Origin: Pseudarthrobacter oxydans
GTDB taxonomy: Bacteria; Actinomycetota; Actinomycetes; Actinomycetales; Micrococcaceae
DNA: 64,000 nt
Assembly: GCF_030812335.1 (NCBI RefSeq)
Contig: NZ_JAUSSN010000002.1
Location: 430,657-494,656 of the forward strand
Reading direction: 5' to 3'
The translations under genes and the position numbers were made by a program. Below the pieces are notes generated by a model. It saw nothing but the letters and a program-made list of their open reading frames with translations, was not told where the DNA came from and made no database searches. Positions 1 through 12,039 of the stretch are shown piece by piece (the stretch's first letter is position 1; each line of letters opens with the position of its first letter).

Positions 1-141
1 GGCCGGACATGGCAGTGACGCGTCGTCCCGGGGTGCGGTCACGACCCAACAGCGGCACTCCCCGGCCGGGCAGGAAATGTGGCGTTCGTCTCAAAAGTGG
101 ACGAAAACCCCGCCGGGCGCCGTCACCAACGGGTGGCTGAA

Positions 142-177
142 TTGAATAAGCTGTTAGCGAAGCCTAGATTTAGGCTT
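142..177 (+). promoter_or_regulatory. sdhC promoter with overlapping palindrome
   Basis: TTGAAT at 142-147 and TAGATT at 165-170 are separated by 17 bases, a good fit to a vegetative actinobacterial promoter. The -10 box sits inside an inverted repeat at 160-177, with arms AAGCCTA and TAGGCTT around GATT. That placement would let a repressor block RNA polymerase. The regulator is unknown. The GTG start of sdhC is about 90 bases downstream. Bases 1-141 hold no gene I can support. Confidence 0.65.
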
Positions 178-260
178 GAGCTTACGAGTGCTCTCGCAGC
201 AGGCGTTCCCCCCGCGTGGATCCCATGCCAGCGCCGCTGTGTTGCAGGGAGGTTTATTCA

Positions 261-641
261 GTGCCGACAAAACCAGCTGGCACCTTGTACCGCGGCCGTG
301 AAGGCATGTGGTCCTGGGTTGGACATCGCATTACCGGTGTAGTGATCTTTTTCTTCTTGTTGGTCCACGTTCTGGACACCTCATTGGTGCGCGTGTCCCC
401 GGAGGCCTACACCGCCGTGATCGGTGCCTACAAGAACCCCCTGATGGCCCTGGGTGAAACGGGCCTTGTCGCAGCGATCGTGTTCCACGCCTTCAACGGC
501 CTGCGGATCATCGCCGTCGACTTCTGGAAGAAGGGCGCGAAGTACCAGCGCCAGATGCTGTGGGCGGTGCTCATTCTCTGGGCAGTCGTCATGGTGGGCT
601 TCTCCATCCGCCACCTTTCCCTCGCCCTTGGAGGTCACTAG
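261..641 (+). CDS. sdhC: Succinate dehydrogenase cytochrome b556 subunit (SdhC)
   Basis: Membrane anchor subunit of complex II, 126 aa, that helps bind heme b and quinone. Three hydrophobic segments are visible, and the motif HAFNGLRIIAVD follows the pattern HxxNGxRxIxxD in the second of them. The GTG start at 261 was chosen because AGGGAGG lies 8 bases upstream at 246-252; an in-frame ATG at 216 has no such site. It is the first gene of sdhCDAB, and the ribosome binding site of sdhD lies within its last codons. The family and operon order make this call secure. Confidence 0.93.
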   Translation: MPTKPAGTLYRGREGMWSWVGHRITGVVIFFFLLVHVLDTSLVRVSPEAYTAVIGAYKNPLMALGETGLVAAIVFHAFNGLRIIAVDFWKKGAKYQRQMLWAVLILWAVVMVGFSIRHLSLALGGH

Positions 642-643
642 CC

Positions 644-1138
644 ATGAGTGCAACTCAGATTGAGAGCCCGCGCAGCCCCAAGGCCGCTGCCAAGATCGGC
701 AGCAACCGGATTGCGCCGCAGTACCGCCGCAACGGCAGCTCCAAGGGGAACTTCGAAATGCTCGCATGGCTCTTCATGCGACTCTCGGGCGTTGTACTCG
801 TTGTCCTGATCTTCGGGCACCTGACCGTCAACCTGCTGGTGGGCGAAGGCATCCACGCGATCGACTTCGGTTTTGTGGCCGGCAAGTGGGCCGATCCGTT
901 CTGGCAGATCTGGGACCTGGCCATGCTGTGGCTCGCCATGCTGCACGGCACCAACGGTGTGCGCACCATCATTAACGACTACGCCGAAAAGGACGCCACG
1001 CGTCTGTGGCTGAAGGTCGTGCTGTACGCGGCCACCACCGCCATCATCATCCTGGGCACCCTGGTCATCTTCACCTTTGACCCGTGCCCCGTGGTCAACG
1101 GTGTCCAGCTGCCCGGCGGGTTCTGCCCGGCGCCGTAG
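644..1138 (+). CDS. sdhD: Succinate dehydrogenase hydrophobic anchor subunit (SdhD)
   Basis: Second membrane anchor of succinate dehydrogenase, 164 aa. After a polar N-terminus of about 40 residues there are three transmembrane segments. HGTNGVRTIINDY repeats the HxxNGxRxIxxD pattern seen in SdhC, so both anchors carry a candidate heme ligand. The ATG at 644 follows the sdhC stop by 2 bases, with GGAGG at 630-634, so the two genes are translationally linked. A 127-base gap with a hairpin separates it from sdhA. Confidence 0.92.
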   Translation: MSATQIESPRSPKAAAKIGSNRIAPQYRRNGSSKGNFEMLAWLFMRLSGVVLVVLIFGHLTVNLLVGEGIHAIDFGFVAGKWADPFWQIWDLAMLWLAMLHGTNGVRTIINDYAEKDATRLWLKVVLYAATTAIIILGTLVIFTFDPCPVVNGVQLPGGFCPAP

Positions 1139-1161
1139 CGGCGCAGCCCCGGCAGCACCCG

Positions 1162-1192
1162 ATCCCTTGCCTACCCGGTGCGGGCAAGGGAT
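1162..1192 (+). other. Hairpin inside the sdh operon, between sdhD and sdhA
   Basis: A perfect 10-bp inverted repeat, ATCCCTTGCC (1162-1171) and GGCAAGGGAT (1183-1192), lies in the 127-base gap between sdhD and sdhA. No U-run follows, so it is not a standard intrinsic terminator. An mRNA-processing, stabilising or attenuating role is inference. Confidence 0.5.
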
Positions 1193-1265
1193 TTCCACGA
1201 GGTTTCACCGTCCTGGCTCCGCCGGCCGGTGTTGTTAGCGAATTTTGAGAGAAAGAGCGTCTGGT

Positions 1266-3065
<1,800 letters not shown>

Positions 3066-3066
3066 G

Positions 3067-3849
3067 ATGACCGCTGAACTTGCTGAGCCAGCCTCCAAGA
3101 TCGAACTGCCCGCCCACATCGGTGGCGGCGGGGACATCCCGTCCTTCGACGTCCACCTGCGCGTGCGCCGGTACAACCCGGAGGTCTCCGACGAGTCCAC
3201 CTGGGATGACTTCCACGTGACCATGTACGGCACGGACCGTGTCCTCGATGCCCTGCACAAGGTCAAGTGGGAAATCGACGGCAGCGTCTCCTTCCGCCGT
3301 TCCTGTGCGCACGGTGTCTGCGGTTCCGATGCCATGCGCATCAACGGCCGCAACCGCCTCGCCTGCAAGACCCTGCTGAAGGACCTGGACACGTCCAAGC
3401 CCATCACGGTCGAGCCGATCAAGGGCCTCCCCGTGGAGAAGGACCTGATCGTGGACATGGAGCCGTTCTTCCAGTCCTTCCGCGAGGTCATGCCGTTCCT
3501 GATCAACCGCGGCCACGAGCCCACCAAGGAACGCCTGCAGTCCGCCGAGGACCGCGAACGCTTCGACGACACCACCAAGTGCATCCTGTGCGCCGCGTGC
3601 ACCTCGTCCTGCCCGGTGTTCTGGACCGACGGGCAGTACTTCGGCCCGGCGGCTATCGTCAACGCGCACCGCTTCATCTTCGATTCCCGTGATGATGCCG
3701 GCGACATGCGCCTGGAGATCCTCAACGACAAGGAAGGTGTGTGGCGCTGCCGCACCACCTTCAACTGCACCGAGGCATGCCCCCGCGGCATCCAGGTCAC
3801 GCAGGCAATCGCTGAGGTCAAGCAGGCCATCCTGTCCCGCAAGATCTAG
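3067..3849 (+). CDS. sdhB: Succinate dehydrogenase iron-sulfur subunit (SdhB)
   Basis: Electron-transfer subunit of complex II, 260 aa. The 2Fe-2S ligands are Cys80, Cys85, Asp88 and Cys100, with Asp replacing the third Cys as in other SdhB proteins. The 4Fe-4S set is Cys172, Cys175, Cys178 with Cys182 nearby. A second cluster region has Cys228, Cys234 and Cys238 (CRTTFNCTEACP), giving the 3Fe-4S centre. An N-terminal extension of about 25 residues precedes the ferredoxin fold. It starts one base after the sdhA stop and is the last gene of the operon. Confidence 0.95.
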   Translation: MTAELAEPASKIELPAHIGGGGDIPSFDVHLRVRRYNPEVSDESTWDDFHVTMYGTDRVLDALHKVKWEIDGSVSFRRSCAHGVCGSDAMRINGRNRLACKTLLKDLDTSKPITVEPIKGLPVEKDLIVDMEPFFQSFREVMPFLINRGHEPTKERLQSAEDRERFDDTTKCILCAACTSSCPVFWTDGQYFGPAAIVNAHRFIFDSRDDAGDMRLEILNDKEGVWRCRTTFNCTEACPRGIQVTQAIAEVKQAILSRKI

Positions 3850-3906
3850 CGGCTGGCTCGCCAGCACCAACAGAGCCAGACCAACAGAGCTAGAACTAAG
3901 AGAATC

Positions 3907-3952
3907 ACGACGACGGCGCCTCTCACCTCTCGGGTGGGGGCGCCGTCGTCGT
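3907..3952 (+). terminator. Hairpin after sdhB
   Basis: A perfect 14-bp inverted repeat, ACGACGACGGCGCC (3907-3920) and GGCGCCGTCGTCGT (3939-3952), lies between sdhB and the next gene. A CACC/GGTG pair in the loop may extend it. No T-run follows, as is common for actinobacterial terminators. It is only about 20 bases from the next start, so partial readthrough is possible. Confidence 0.55.
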
Positions 3953-3973
3953 ACCGCTGAACGAAAGGTCCCC

Positions 3974-4744
3974 GTGTCCCGCTCCGAAAAAGTCTCCTTC
4001 CAGGGTTCCACCGGCGAACTCCTCTCCGGCATCGTCGACGTCCCCGAGGGGCCGGTGAAGGGCTGGGGCGTGTTCTCGCACGGCTTCACGCTGGGCAAGG
4101 ACAGCCCCTCGGCGTCGCGGATGTGCAAGGCGCTGGCGGACAACGGGGTGGGCATGCTCCGCTTCGACAACCTGGGCCTCGGCGAATCCGCCGGACTCTG
4201 GTCGGAGGGCTCCTTCAGCCACAAGGTCGCGGACACCGTGAAGGCCGCAGAGTTCATGCGCGACTCCGGCCGGCCGGTCTCGCTGCTCGTGGGCCACTCC
4301 TTTGGCGGAGCCGCCGTCCTGGCGGCCGCGCAGGAGATCCCGGAGCTCGACGCCGTCGCCACCGTGGGTGCGCCGTTTTCGCCCAAGCATGTGGCCCACG
4401 TCTTTGACGCGGCCCTGGACCGGATCCTCAGCGAGGGCAGCGCCGAGGTGGACCTGGGCGGCAAACGGGTGGAGATCCGCCGGCACTTCGTGGAGGACCT
4501 GGAGAACGCTGACCTGACCGACTGCATCCGCCGGCTGGGGAAGCCGCTGCTGGTGCTGCACTCCCCCACCGACAACACGGTCGGCATCGAGAATGCCAGC
4601 ACCATCTTCCAGACGGCCCGGCATCCGCGCAGCTTCGTGTCGCTGGAGGGCAGCGACCACCTGTTGACGGCCAAGGGCCAGGCGGCCCGCGCCGCGAAGA
4701 TTATTTCAGCCTGGGCCGACCAGTACCTCGACGCCACCGTGTAG
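3974..4744 (+). CDS. Alpha/beta hydrolase
   Basis: Serine hydrolase of the alpha/beta fold, 256 aa, substrate unknown. The nucleophile elbow GHSFGG places Ser109. Asp200 (SPTDNTVG) and His229 (GSDHLL) complete the likely triad. The N-terminal part, including FSHGFTLGKDS, resembles the hydrolase half of bifunctional hydrolase/OsmC proteins, but no OsmC domain follows. The GTG at 3974 has GAAAGG about 7 bases upstream. It follows the sdh terminator. Its last 44 bases overlap the convergent YihY/BrkB gene. Confidence 0.75.
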   Translation: MSRSEKVSFQGSTGELLSGIVDVPEGPVKGWGVFSHGFTLGKDSPSASRMCKALADNGVGMLRFDNLGLGESAGLWSEGSFSHKVADTVKAAEFMRDSGRPVSLLVGHSFGGAAVLAAAQEIPELDAVATVGAPFSPKHVAHVFDAALDRILSEGSAEVDLGGKRVEIRRHFVEDLENADLTDCIRRLGKPLLVLHSPTDNTVGIENASTIFQTARHPRSFVSLEGSDHLLTAKGQAARAAKIISAWADQYLDATV

Positions 4745-5831
4745 CCGCGGTGGCACGGGGGCTCTCCCCAGGCTCCACGGGGGTCTTGCCGGGCTGGACG
4801 CGGCGGGCGCCCCACCCGGTCTTTTTGCCGGCCGGCGCCAGCCGGAGGTCCTGCTCCCGGACCGCCACCCACGCGGCGCAGACGACGTAGACCTGGCTGA
4901 CCAGGTTGAACCAGATCAGCAGGCCGATGATGATCGCGAAGGGCGCCAGGATGGGGTTCCGTCCGGCACTGGCCAGCAGCTGGGTGCTGAAGATCTGCAG
5001 CACGGTGGTGCCCACCGCGGCGAGGACGGTTCCTTCCAGCAGGGACCGGCGGGCCACCTTCAGCCCCGCGGCGACCCGGAACATGATCAGGGCGGTGCCC
5101 CAGCCGAGCAGCAGCGGCACGAGGATCGTCACCGAGGTCGTCAGGGGCCCGGCCAGCAGCGGATCGAGGTTCAGCTGGGCGGTGACCCAGTCCGCGGCCG
5201 TGCCGAACACCAGCGAGACCGCGGCGCTGGTCACGAGCGCAACGCCGAGCAGGACCAGGGTGCCGGCGTCGCGCAGGATCTGCAGGACCGGGTTCATCCC
5301 CCGCGGGCCCAGCTGCATCATGCCCCGCACGCCGTCCCGGATGCCGCTGATCCAGCCCAGGGCCGTGAAGACCGTAATGACGCCGGCGATCACCGCTGCC
5401 CAGCCCAGGCTGGCGGGGTTCAGCAGCTCATAGGGGTCAACCAGTCCCTCGCTGCCGTCGACCTGCAGGAGGCCGGGCGCGGTCATGTTGACGCTCCTGA
5501 TGATCTGGTCCAGCAGCGCGGGCTGTCCGCTCAGGAAGAGACCGGCCAGGGAGAACCCGGTAGCCAAGAGGCCCGTGACGGAGAAGAACATCCTGAACCC
5601 GATGCCGGCACTCATCAGCGGGCCGTGCTGGAGGTTGTAGTGCTGGAAGGCGCGGAGCGGACGGACGGTATTGAGCCGGGCCAGCAGCCACGGCACCATC
5701 GCCATCAGCGACGCCATGCCCCCGCCGCCGGAGCGTCGAACCTTGCTCCAGTCGACCCGCTTCCGGATGACCTCGAGTTTCAGCCCGGCCAGATCGGTGG
5801 GAAGGGGCGGCTCAGCGGGCGCCCGCGACAC
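4701..5831 (-). CDS. YihY/virulence factor BrkB family membrane protein
   Basis: Integral membrane protein of 376 aa with about six transmembrane segments and the family's FQHYNLQHGPLMSAGIGFRM region near the N-terminus. The family is widespread, and its once-assumed RNase BN activity is no longer accepted, so no reaction is assigned. The C-terminal 50 residues are basic and Pro/Arg-rich. The GTG at 5831 overlaps the end of the upstream phosphoesterase gene by 20 bases, suggesting coupled translation. The 3' end overlaps the convergent hydrolase gene. Confidence 0.75.
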   Translation of the reverse strand: MSRAPAEPPLPTDLAGLKLEVIRKRVDWSKVRRSGGGGMASLMAMVPWLLARLNTVRPLRAFQHYNLQHGPLMSAGIGFRMFFSVTGLLATGFSLAGLFLSGQPALLDQIIRSVNMTAPGLLQVDGSEGLVDPYELLNPASLGWAAVIAGVITVFTALGWISGIRDGVRGMMQLGPRGMNPVLQILRDAGTLVLLGVALVTSAAVSLVFGTAADWVTAQLNLDPLLAGPLTTSVTILVPLLLGWGTALIMFRVAAGLKVARRSLLEGTVLAAVGTTVLQIFSTQLLASAGRNPILAPFAIIIGLLIWFNLVSQVYVVCAAWVAVREQDLRLAPAGKKTGWGARRVQPGKTPVEPGESPRATAATRWRRGTGRPRLK

Positions 5832-6480
5832 CGTCCTCGCCTCGGTCGTTGTCAGATTCGGTCCCAAAGTCAAGCTCTTCCCGTAACTGCCAGATGCCGT
5901 TGTCATCGTGCTCGTAGAGTCCCATGCTAGCCACCGGGAACGTGGCCCTGTAATCCTTGAGCGCCGTCTCGGCCTCATCGAGGCTCTCGGGGGCGACGTC
6001 GTGGGCGACGGTAACATGCGGGTGGTACGCAAACGGCAGGTCCCGCTCCAGCGGTCCCGTCTGCAGCTGCTCGTGCAGGCTGACGCAGTCCCCGAAGCCG
6101 TCCTCAACGTTGAGGAAGACCACGGGAGAGACCGGCCGGAAGGATCCGGTCCCGGCGATAGTCACGTTGAAGGGCTCCTGCTTGCTGGCAACGTCACGCA
6201 CATGGTTGCGCGTGGCCTCCCAGTCCTGGGTCATGGTGGTGGTCACCAGCGTGATGTGGGCGGGGATGACGCCCGCCATGGGGTCACCGAAGGACGCCCG
6301 CCAGCGCTGGAGCTCCTCGGCGATCTCCGTCGGGAACCCCAGGATCACGCCGATGCTGATGCCTTCGCTGCGCTGCCCGTCGCCCCCGGCATCCTGGTTC
6401 TCTTGAGCCGTGCTGCTGCTGCCGGCTCGCGCCGTGCTGCGGGCCGGCGCGTTGGCGGTGACTTTGCTGACGGAGGACAT
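5812..6480 (-). CDS. 2'-5' RNA ligase family protein (2H phosphoesterase)
   Basis: Protein of 222 aa with the paired HxT motifs of the 2H phosphoesterase fold, AHITLV and HPHVTVAHD, about 80 residues apart. The family includes ThpR-like cyclic phosphodiesterases acting on RNA ends; the substrate here is unknown. An Ala/Ser-rich N-terminal stretch of about 35 residues and an acidic tail are additions. The ATG at 6480 follows the trpS stop by 4 bases, so it is probably cotranscribed with trpS. Confidence 0.72.
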   Translation of the reverse strand: MSSVSKVTANAPARSTARAGSSSTAQENQDAGGDGQRSEGISIGVILGFPTEIAEELQRWRASFGDPMAGVIPAHITLVTTTMTQDWEATRNHVRDVASKQEPFNVTIAGTGSFRPVSPVVFLNVEDGFGDCVSLHEQLQTGPLERDLPFAYHPHVTVAHDVAPESLDEAETALKDYRATFPVASMGLYEHDDNGIWQLREELDFGTESDNDRGEDGVAGAR

Positions 6481-6484
6481 TGCG

Positions 6485-8469
<1,985 letters not shown>

Positions 8470-8479
8470 CCGATCCACT

Positions 8480-9055
8480 CTAGTCGACAATGGTTCCGGC
8501 GACAGGTTCGTCGGTGCCGCCGGAGGACTTGATCATGTCCCGCGCGTTGGTGGCGGTGATCTCGATGGTCTCGAGCGCCCGGCGGATCGTTTCCTGGTCC
8601 GAGGCTGCGCCCTTCGCCCGTTCCTGCTCGACGACGCGGACCTGCACCTGGACAATTTTGAACGAGTGGTCGAGTTTCATGTCCCGGACCTCATCGGCTT
8701 CGCGGCGGACCTGCACGAGGCGCGTGCCGCCGTGGTCGACACTGTCCGACGACGGCGCCCGGCCGGCGGCCGCGTTGAAGGCGTTCTGCGCTTCGGTGAG
8801 CCTGGCGCCGGCCTTCCGGGCCGCCTTCTGGATGCTGAAGACCACGAAGGAGGCCAGGGCGAGCCAGAAGCCGGCGATGATCGCCACGATCCAGCCGACG
8901 ACGTCGTTCTGGTTCGCGGCGAAGATGACCGCGACGACGAAGGCGATGATAAACACCATCATCCCGGGTCCGCTGATGCGGAACATGGAGAACTTGCCTG
9001 CGGCGGTGGTGTTCGCGGACGGCTTGGAAGACGCGGGGTTGCCCAGAGATTGCAT
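8480..9055 (-). CDS. Hypothetical membrane protein with coiled-coil-like C-terminus
   Basis: Protein of 191 aa, not recognised. Two adjacent transmembrane segments (about residues 24-75) are followed by a long charged helical region rich in Arg, Glu and Val that ends in a polar tail. The minus strand shows GATAAT/TAGGCT directly before the ATG (about 9056-9067), so the transcript may be leaderless. It ends 10 bases before the chosen xth start, so cotranscription is likely. Confidence 0.6.
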   Translation of the reverse strand: MQSLGNPASSKPSANTTAAGKFSMFRISGPGMMVFIIAFVVAVIFAANQNDVVGWIVAIIAGFWLALASFVVFSIQKAARKAGARLTEAQNAFNAAAGRAPSSDSVDHGGTRLVQVRREADEVRDMKLDHSFKIVQVQVRVVEQERAKGAASDQETIRRALETIEITATNARDMIKSSGGTDEPVAGTIVD

Positions 9056-9144
9056 GAGCCTATTATCGCAAACCCTCGCATCGGCCCGGGCCGCTTCCAC
9101 CCGGGGCGAACGCGGGGCGCCCGAACCGGCGTCGGACCCGGGCC

Positions 9145-9978
9145 TTATTTGAGGAACAGCCGGCGCAGCCGGCCGGTGGTGAGCAGCACGCCGAAGGCGA
9201 TCATCACGAGGTAATAGCCGACGTGCACCGCCGTCGCCGGGGTGAAGATGCCCACGCTGATCTGGCGGAGCAATTCCACGCCGTGCCACAGCGGCATGGC
9301 CTGGATGAGCCACTGAATGTACTGCGGGTAGACGCTGAGCGGGTAGAAGGTGGCGCTGAACAGGAACATCGGCAGCATAAAGAAGTTGATCCAGTCCATC
9401 TGCTGGAACGTCTTCATGAAGCTGGTGATGCCCATGCCGAAACTCGCGAAGCCGAACGCGATCAGCACCGCGGCCGGGATCATCAGGATCGCCCACGGCG
9501 TCGTGATCAGCCCCATCAGACCCATCACCGCGGTGAACCCCGTGGCGTACATCAGGCCCCGCAGCAGGGCCAGGAAGATCTCCCCCATCGCGACGTCGAG
9601 CGGGCCCAGGGACGTGTAGAGCATGCCCTGGTACAGCTTGGCGAAGTTCATCTTGAAGAACACGTTCCAGGTCGAGTCGTAGACCGCGCCGTTCATCGCG
9701 GACACGGCCAGCAGCGCCGGGGCGATGTAGGCGGCGTAGGAGATCTCCCCGCCGCCGGGGCCCTGCACGGTGCCGACGATCGCGCCGAGCCCGACCCCCA
9801 TCGAGATCAGGTACAGCACGGGCTCGAAGAAGCCGGAGAGCATGACCATCCAGTTGCTGCTTTTGGTGGCCATCAACCCGCGGGCGACGACGGCGCGGAC
9901 GTTGCGGGAATACAGCGGCCCGAACTTCCGGTTCCGGGCGGCCTCGGTCGCGCTGTGGCTGGTGGTGAGGGCGCTCAT
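9145..9978 (-). CDS. ABC-2 type transporter permease
   Basis: Membrane subunit of an exporter, 277 aa, with six transmembrane segments of the ABC-2 fold. The motifs FEPVLYLISMGVGLG and the late FLFSATFYPLSVYP loop are typical of DrrB/NodJ-like permeases. The ATG at 9978 overlaps the stop of the second permease as ATGA. Together with the two upstream genes it forms an ATPase plus two-permease exporter. Substrate unknown; drug or lipid export is inference from the family. Confidence 0.82.
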   Translation of the reverse strand: MSALTTSHSATEAARNRKFGPLYSRNVRAVVARGLMATKSSNWMVMLSGFFEPVLYLISMGVGLGAIVGTVQGPGGGEISYAAYIAPALLAVSAMNGAVYDSTWNVFFKMNFAKLYQGMLYTSLGPLDVAMGEIFLALLRGLMYATGFTAVMGLMGLITTPWAILMIPAAVLIAFGFASFGMGITSFMKTFQQMDWINFFMLPMFLFSATFYPLSVYPQYIQWLIQAMPLWHGVELLRQISVGIFTPATAVHVGYYLVMIAFGVLLTTGRLRRLFLK

Positions 9979-10880
9979 CCGCCCATCCTTTTGATGAACT
10001 GGCGCTTGGTCAGGACCCAGCCCGCCACGGTGAGCGCCAGCAGGAAGACGAGGTGCAGGATGGTCAGCAGCGGGGGCTCCTCATAGCCGTAGCTGAAGAC
10101 CCGGCCCAGCTCGGTGCCGTGCCAGATCGGTGAGATCCACCCGATCCAGCGCACGGCGAGAGGCAGGGTGTCCAGCGGGAAGAAGGTGCCGGAAAACAGG
10201 AACAGCGGCATCACAATGAAGCGCATCACCATGGCGAACTGGCCCTTGTCCTCCTTGATCGAGGCGGCGTAGGCCATCAGCGGCAGCCCGAAGGACAGCC
10301 CGGAGAGGGTGGCGACCAGGATCGAGACCCAGCCCCAGCCGCTGGGCGCCGCCCCGAACAGCGCCACCACCGCGAAGTAGATGGCGGACTGCACTAGGAA
10401 GCGCACGGTCACGGCGATGATCTGGCCGAGCGCGATCTGCTCCGGCGTCAGCGGCGAGGCGTGCGGTCCGAAGTAGATCCGGCGCCACTTGAAACCGTCC
10501 ATCACCGGGAAGGTGAACTCGTTTGCCGCCGTCATGACGGCGGCCGAGATCAGCAGCGCCGGCGCGATGAAGGTCAGGTAGCTGACGCCGCCGAAGCCGG
10601 CCTCGCTGTTGGTGTCGACCAGCGTCGCCAGTCCCACGCCCATGGCGAAGAGGTACGCGACGGGCTGCCCGACGCCGTACATCACGATGGTCCAGCCGTA
10701 GCTCTTCATCACCCGCAGGACGTGTTCGGCGAAGTAGAGGGACCCCCAGCGCCGGGCCCGGGCGGCCGAGACCTCCGGCGAGTGGGCGCGCAGGGCGGCA
10801 GGGGCGGTGCCGCCCGGGGCCGCGCCGGCCGCCGGTCCGGTCGCGGCCGGCTGTTCGGGCAGCCCGGCTTTCCTAGTCAA
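9975..10880 (-). CDS. ABC-2 type transporter permease
   Basis: Second membrane subunit of the exporter, 301 aa, paralogous to its downstream neighbour (VGQPVAYLFAMGVGLATLV, FLFSGTFFPLDTLP). An Ala/Pro-rich N-terminal stretch of about 40 residues precedes the first transmembrane segment. The start is probably TTG at 10880, overlapping the stop of the ATPase gene, with GGAG about 8 bases upstream. Two different permeases suggest a heterodimeric channel. Confidence 0.8.
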   Translation of the reverse strand: MTRKAGLPEQPAATGPAAGAAPGGTAPAALRAHSPEVSAARARRWGSLYFAEHVLRVMKSYGWTIVMYGVGQPVAYLFAMGVGLATLVDTNSEAGFGGVSYLTFIAPALLISAAVMTAANEFTFPVMDGFKWRRIYFGPHASPLTPEQIALGQIIAVTVRFLVQSAIYFAVVALFGAAPSGWGWVSILVATLSGLSFGLPLMAYAASIKEDKGQFAMVMRFIVMPLFLFSGTFFPLDTLPLAVRWIGWISPIWHGTELGRVFSYGYEEPPLLTILHLVFLLALTVAGWVLTKRQFIKRMGG

Positions 10881-11895
10881 CGAGGCTCCGTCCGGTCAGG
10901 CGCAGGAAGACGTCCTCGAGCGAGGACCGGCGCACCAGCGATGTCACCGGGTGCAGTCCGCGGGCGGAGACCTCCTCGAGGGCGGCCTCGCCGTCGTGGG
11001 CGTAGATCAGGACGCGGTCCGGCAGGGTTTCCAGCCGTTCGCCGATGCCTTCGAGTTCGGTGCCGACGGTGGCGTTGCGTTCCGAGCCGAAGCGCAGCTC
11101 GAGGACCTCGCGGGTGGAGTACTCGCGGATCAGGCTGGCGGGCGAGCCCTCGGCCATGATCCTGCCCTTGTCCACCACGATCAGGCGGTCGCAGAGCTGC
11201 TCGGCCTCGTCCATGTAGTGGGTGGTGAGGATCAGCGTGACGCCCTGTTCCTTGAGCCGGAACAGCCGGTCCCAGAGGATATGCCGGGCCTGCGGGTCCA
11301 GCCCGGTGGTGGGCTCGTCCAGGAGCAGGATCCGGGGTTCGTTGATGAGGGAGCGGGCGATCGTGAGGCGGCGCTTCATGCCGCCGGAGAGCGCGTCGAC
11401 CTTGGATTTGGCCTTGTCCGTGAGCTGCGCGAACTCCAGCAGCTCGTCGGCCTTGGGCCGGAGGTAGCTCATGGGCAGCCCGAAGTAGCGCCCGTAGACC
11501 AGGAGGTTGTCCCGGACCTTGAGTTCCTCGTCCAGGTTGTCCTGCTGCGGGACGACGCCCAGGTGCGCGCGGACTTCCGGCCCGTTCTGGTCCGGGTCCA
11601 GGCCCATGATGCTCAGGCTCCCGGAGGTCCGCTGGGACACGCCGCCGATCATCTTCATGGTGGTGGACTTGCCGGCGCCGTTGGGGCCCAGCAGGCCAAA
11701 GGCCTCACCGGCGGGCACGGAGAAGGAGATGCCGTCGACGGCGACGACGTCGCCGTAGCGCTTCGTCAGGTTTTCGGCGGTGATCACATACTGCGGCGGG
11801 CCGGATTCGGCGGGGCTGCTCACTGAGGCGTCCTTTTGGGAGGCTTCCTTGGCTGGGGATTCTTCTTTGGAGACTAGTTCAGGCACCCGAATCAC
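10873..11895 (-). CDS. ABC transporter ATP-binding protein (DrrA-like)
   Basis: Energising subunit of the exporter, 340 aa. After about 35 variable residues the nucleotide-binding domain shows Walker A LLGPNGAGKST, signature LSGGMKRRLTIARSL, Walker B RILLLDEPTTGLD and switch His (LILTTHYMDEAEQL). The C-terminal 80 residues match the extension of daunorubicin-type ATPases. The GTG start at 11895 is the first gene of a three-gene overlapping operon. Family members export antibiotics or lipids; the substrate here is not predictable. Confidence 0.85.
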   Translation of the reverse strand: MIRVPELVSKEESPAKEASQKDASVSSPAESGPPQYVITAENLTKRYGDVVAVDGISFSVPAGEAFGLLGPNGAGKSTTMKMIGGVSQRTSGSLSIMGLDPDQNGPEVRAHLGVVPQQDNLDEELKVRDNLLVYGRYFGLPMSYLRPKADELLEFAQLTDKAKSKVDALSGGMKRRLTIARSLINEPRILLLDEPTTGLDPQARHILWDRLFRLKEQGVTLILTTHYMDEAEQLCDRLIVVDKGRIMAEGSPASLIREYSTREVLELRFGSERNATVGTELEGIGERLETLPDRVLIYAHDGEAALEEVSARGLHPVTSLVRRSSLEDVFLRLTGRSLVD

Positions 11896-11982
11896 GGTAG
11901 TGGATCCCGCCGAACTATGAAAGAGTCTTTTCGCAAAAAATCCAGACGTTGGCCATTCCGTGATGTCCGGGGCGTTAAACGG

Positions 11983-12021
11983 CCCGGGGCGCCACCTCCG
12001 GGTGGGAGGGGGCGCCCCGGG
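11983..12021 (-). terminator. Hairpin downstream of folD
   Basis: A perfect 11-bp inverted repeat, CCCGGGGCGCC (11983-11993) and GGCGCCCCGGG (12011-12021), starts 19 bases after the folD stop. No T-run follows on the minus strand. It separates glyA-folD from the ABC operon. Confidence 0.5.
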
Positions 12022-12039
12022 ACAGGCGGCTCAGGCGGA

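Noticed and set aside
1..10. ATG on the minus strand at 8-10, possibly the start of a gene leaving the window
   Set aside because: Only three codons are visible, so a gene cannot be supported.
3974..4744. Bifunctional hydrolase/OsmC protein
   Set aside because: The protein ends after the hydrolase domain at 256 aa; no OsmC domain or frame remnant follows.
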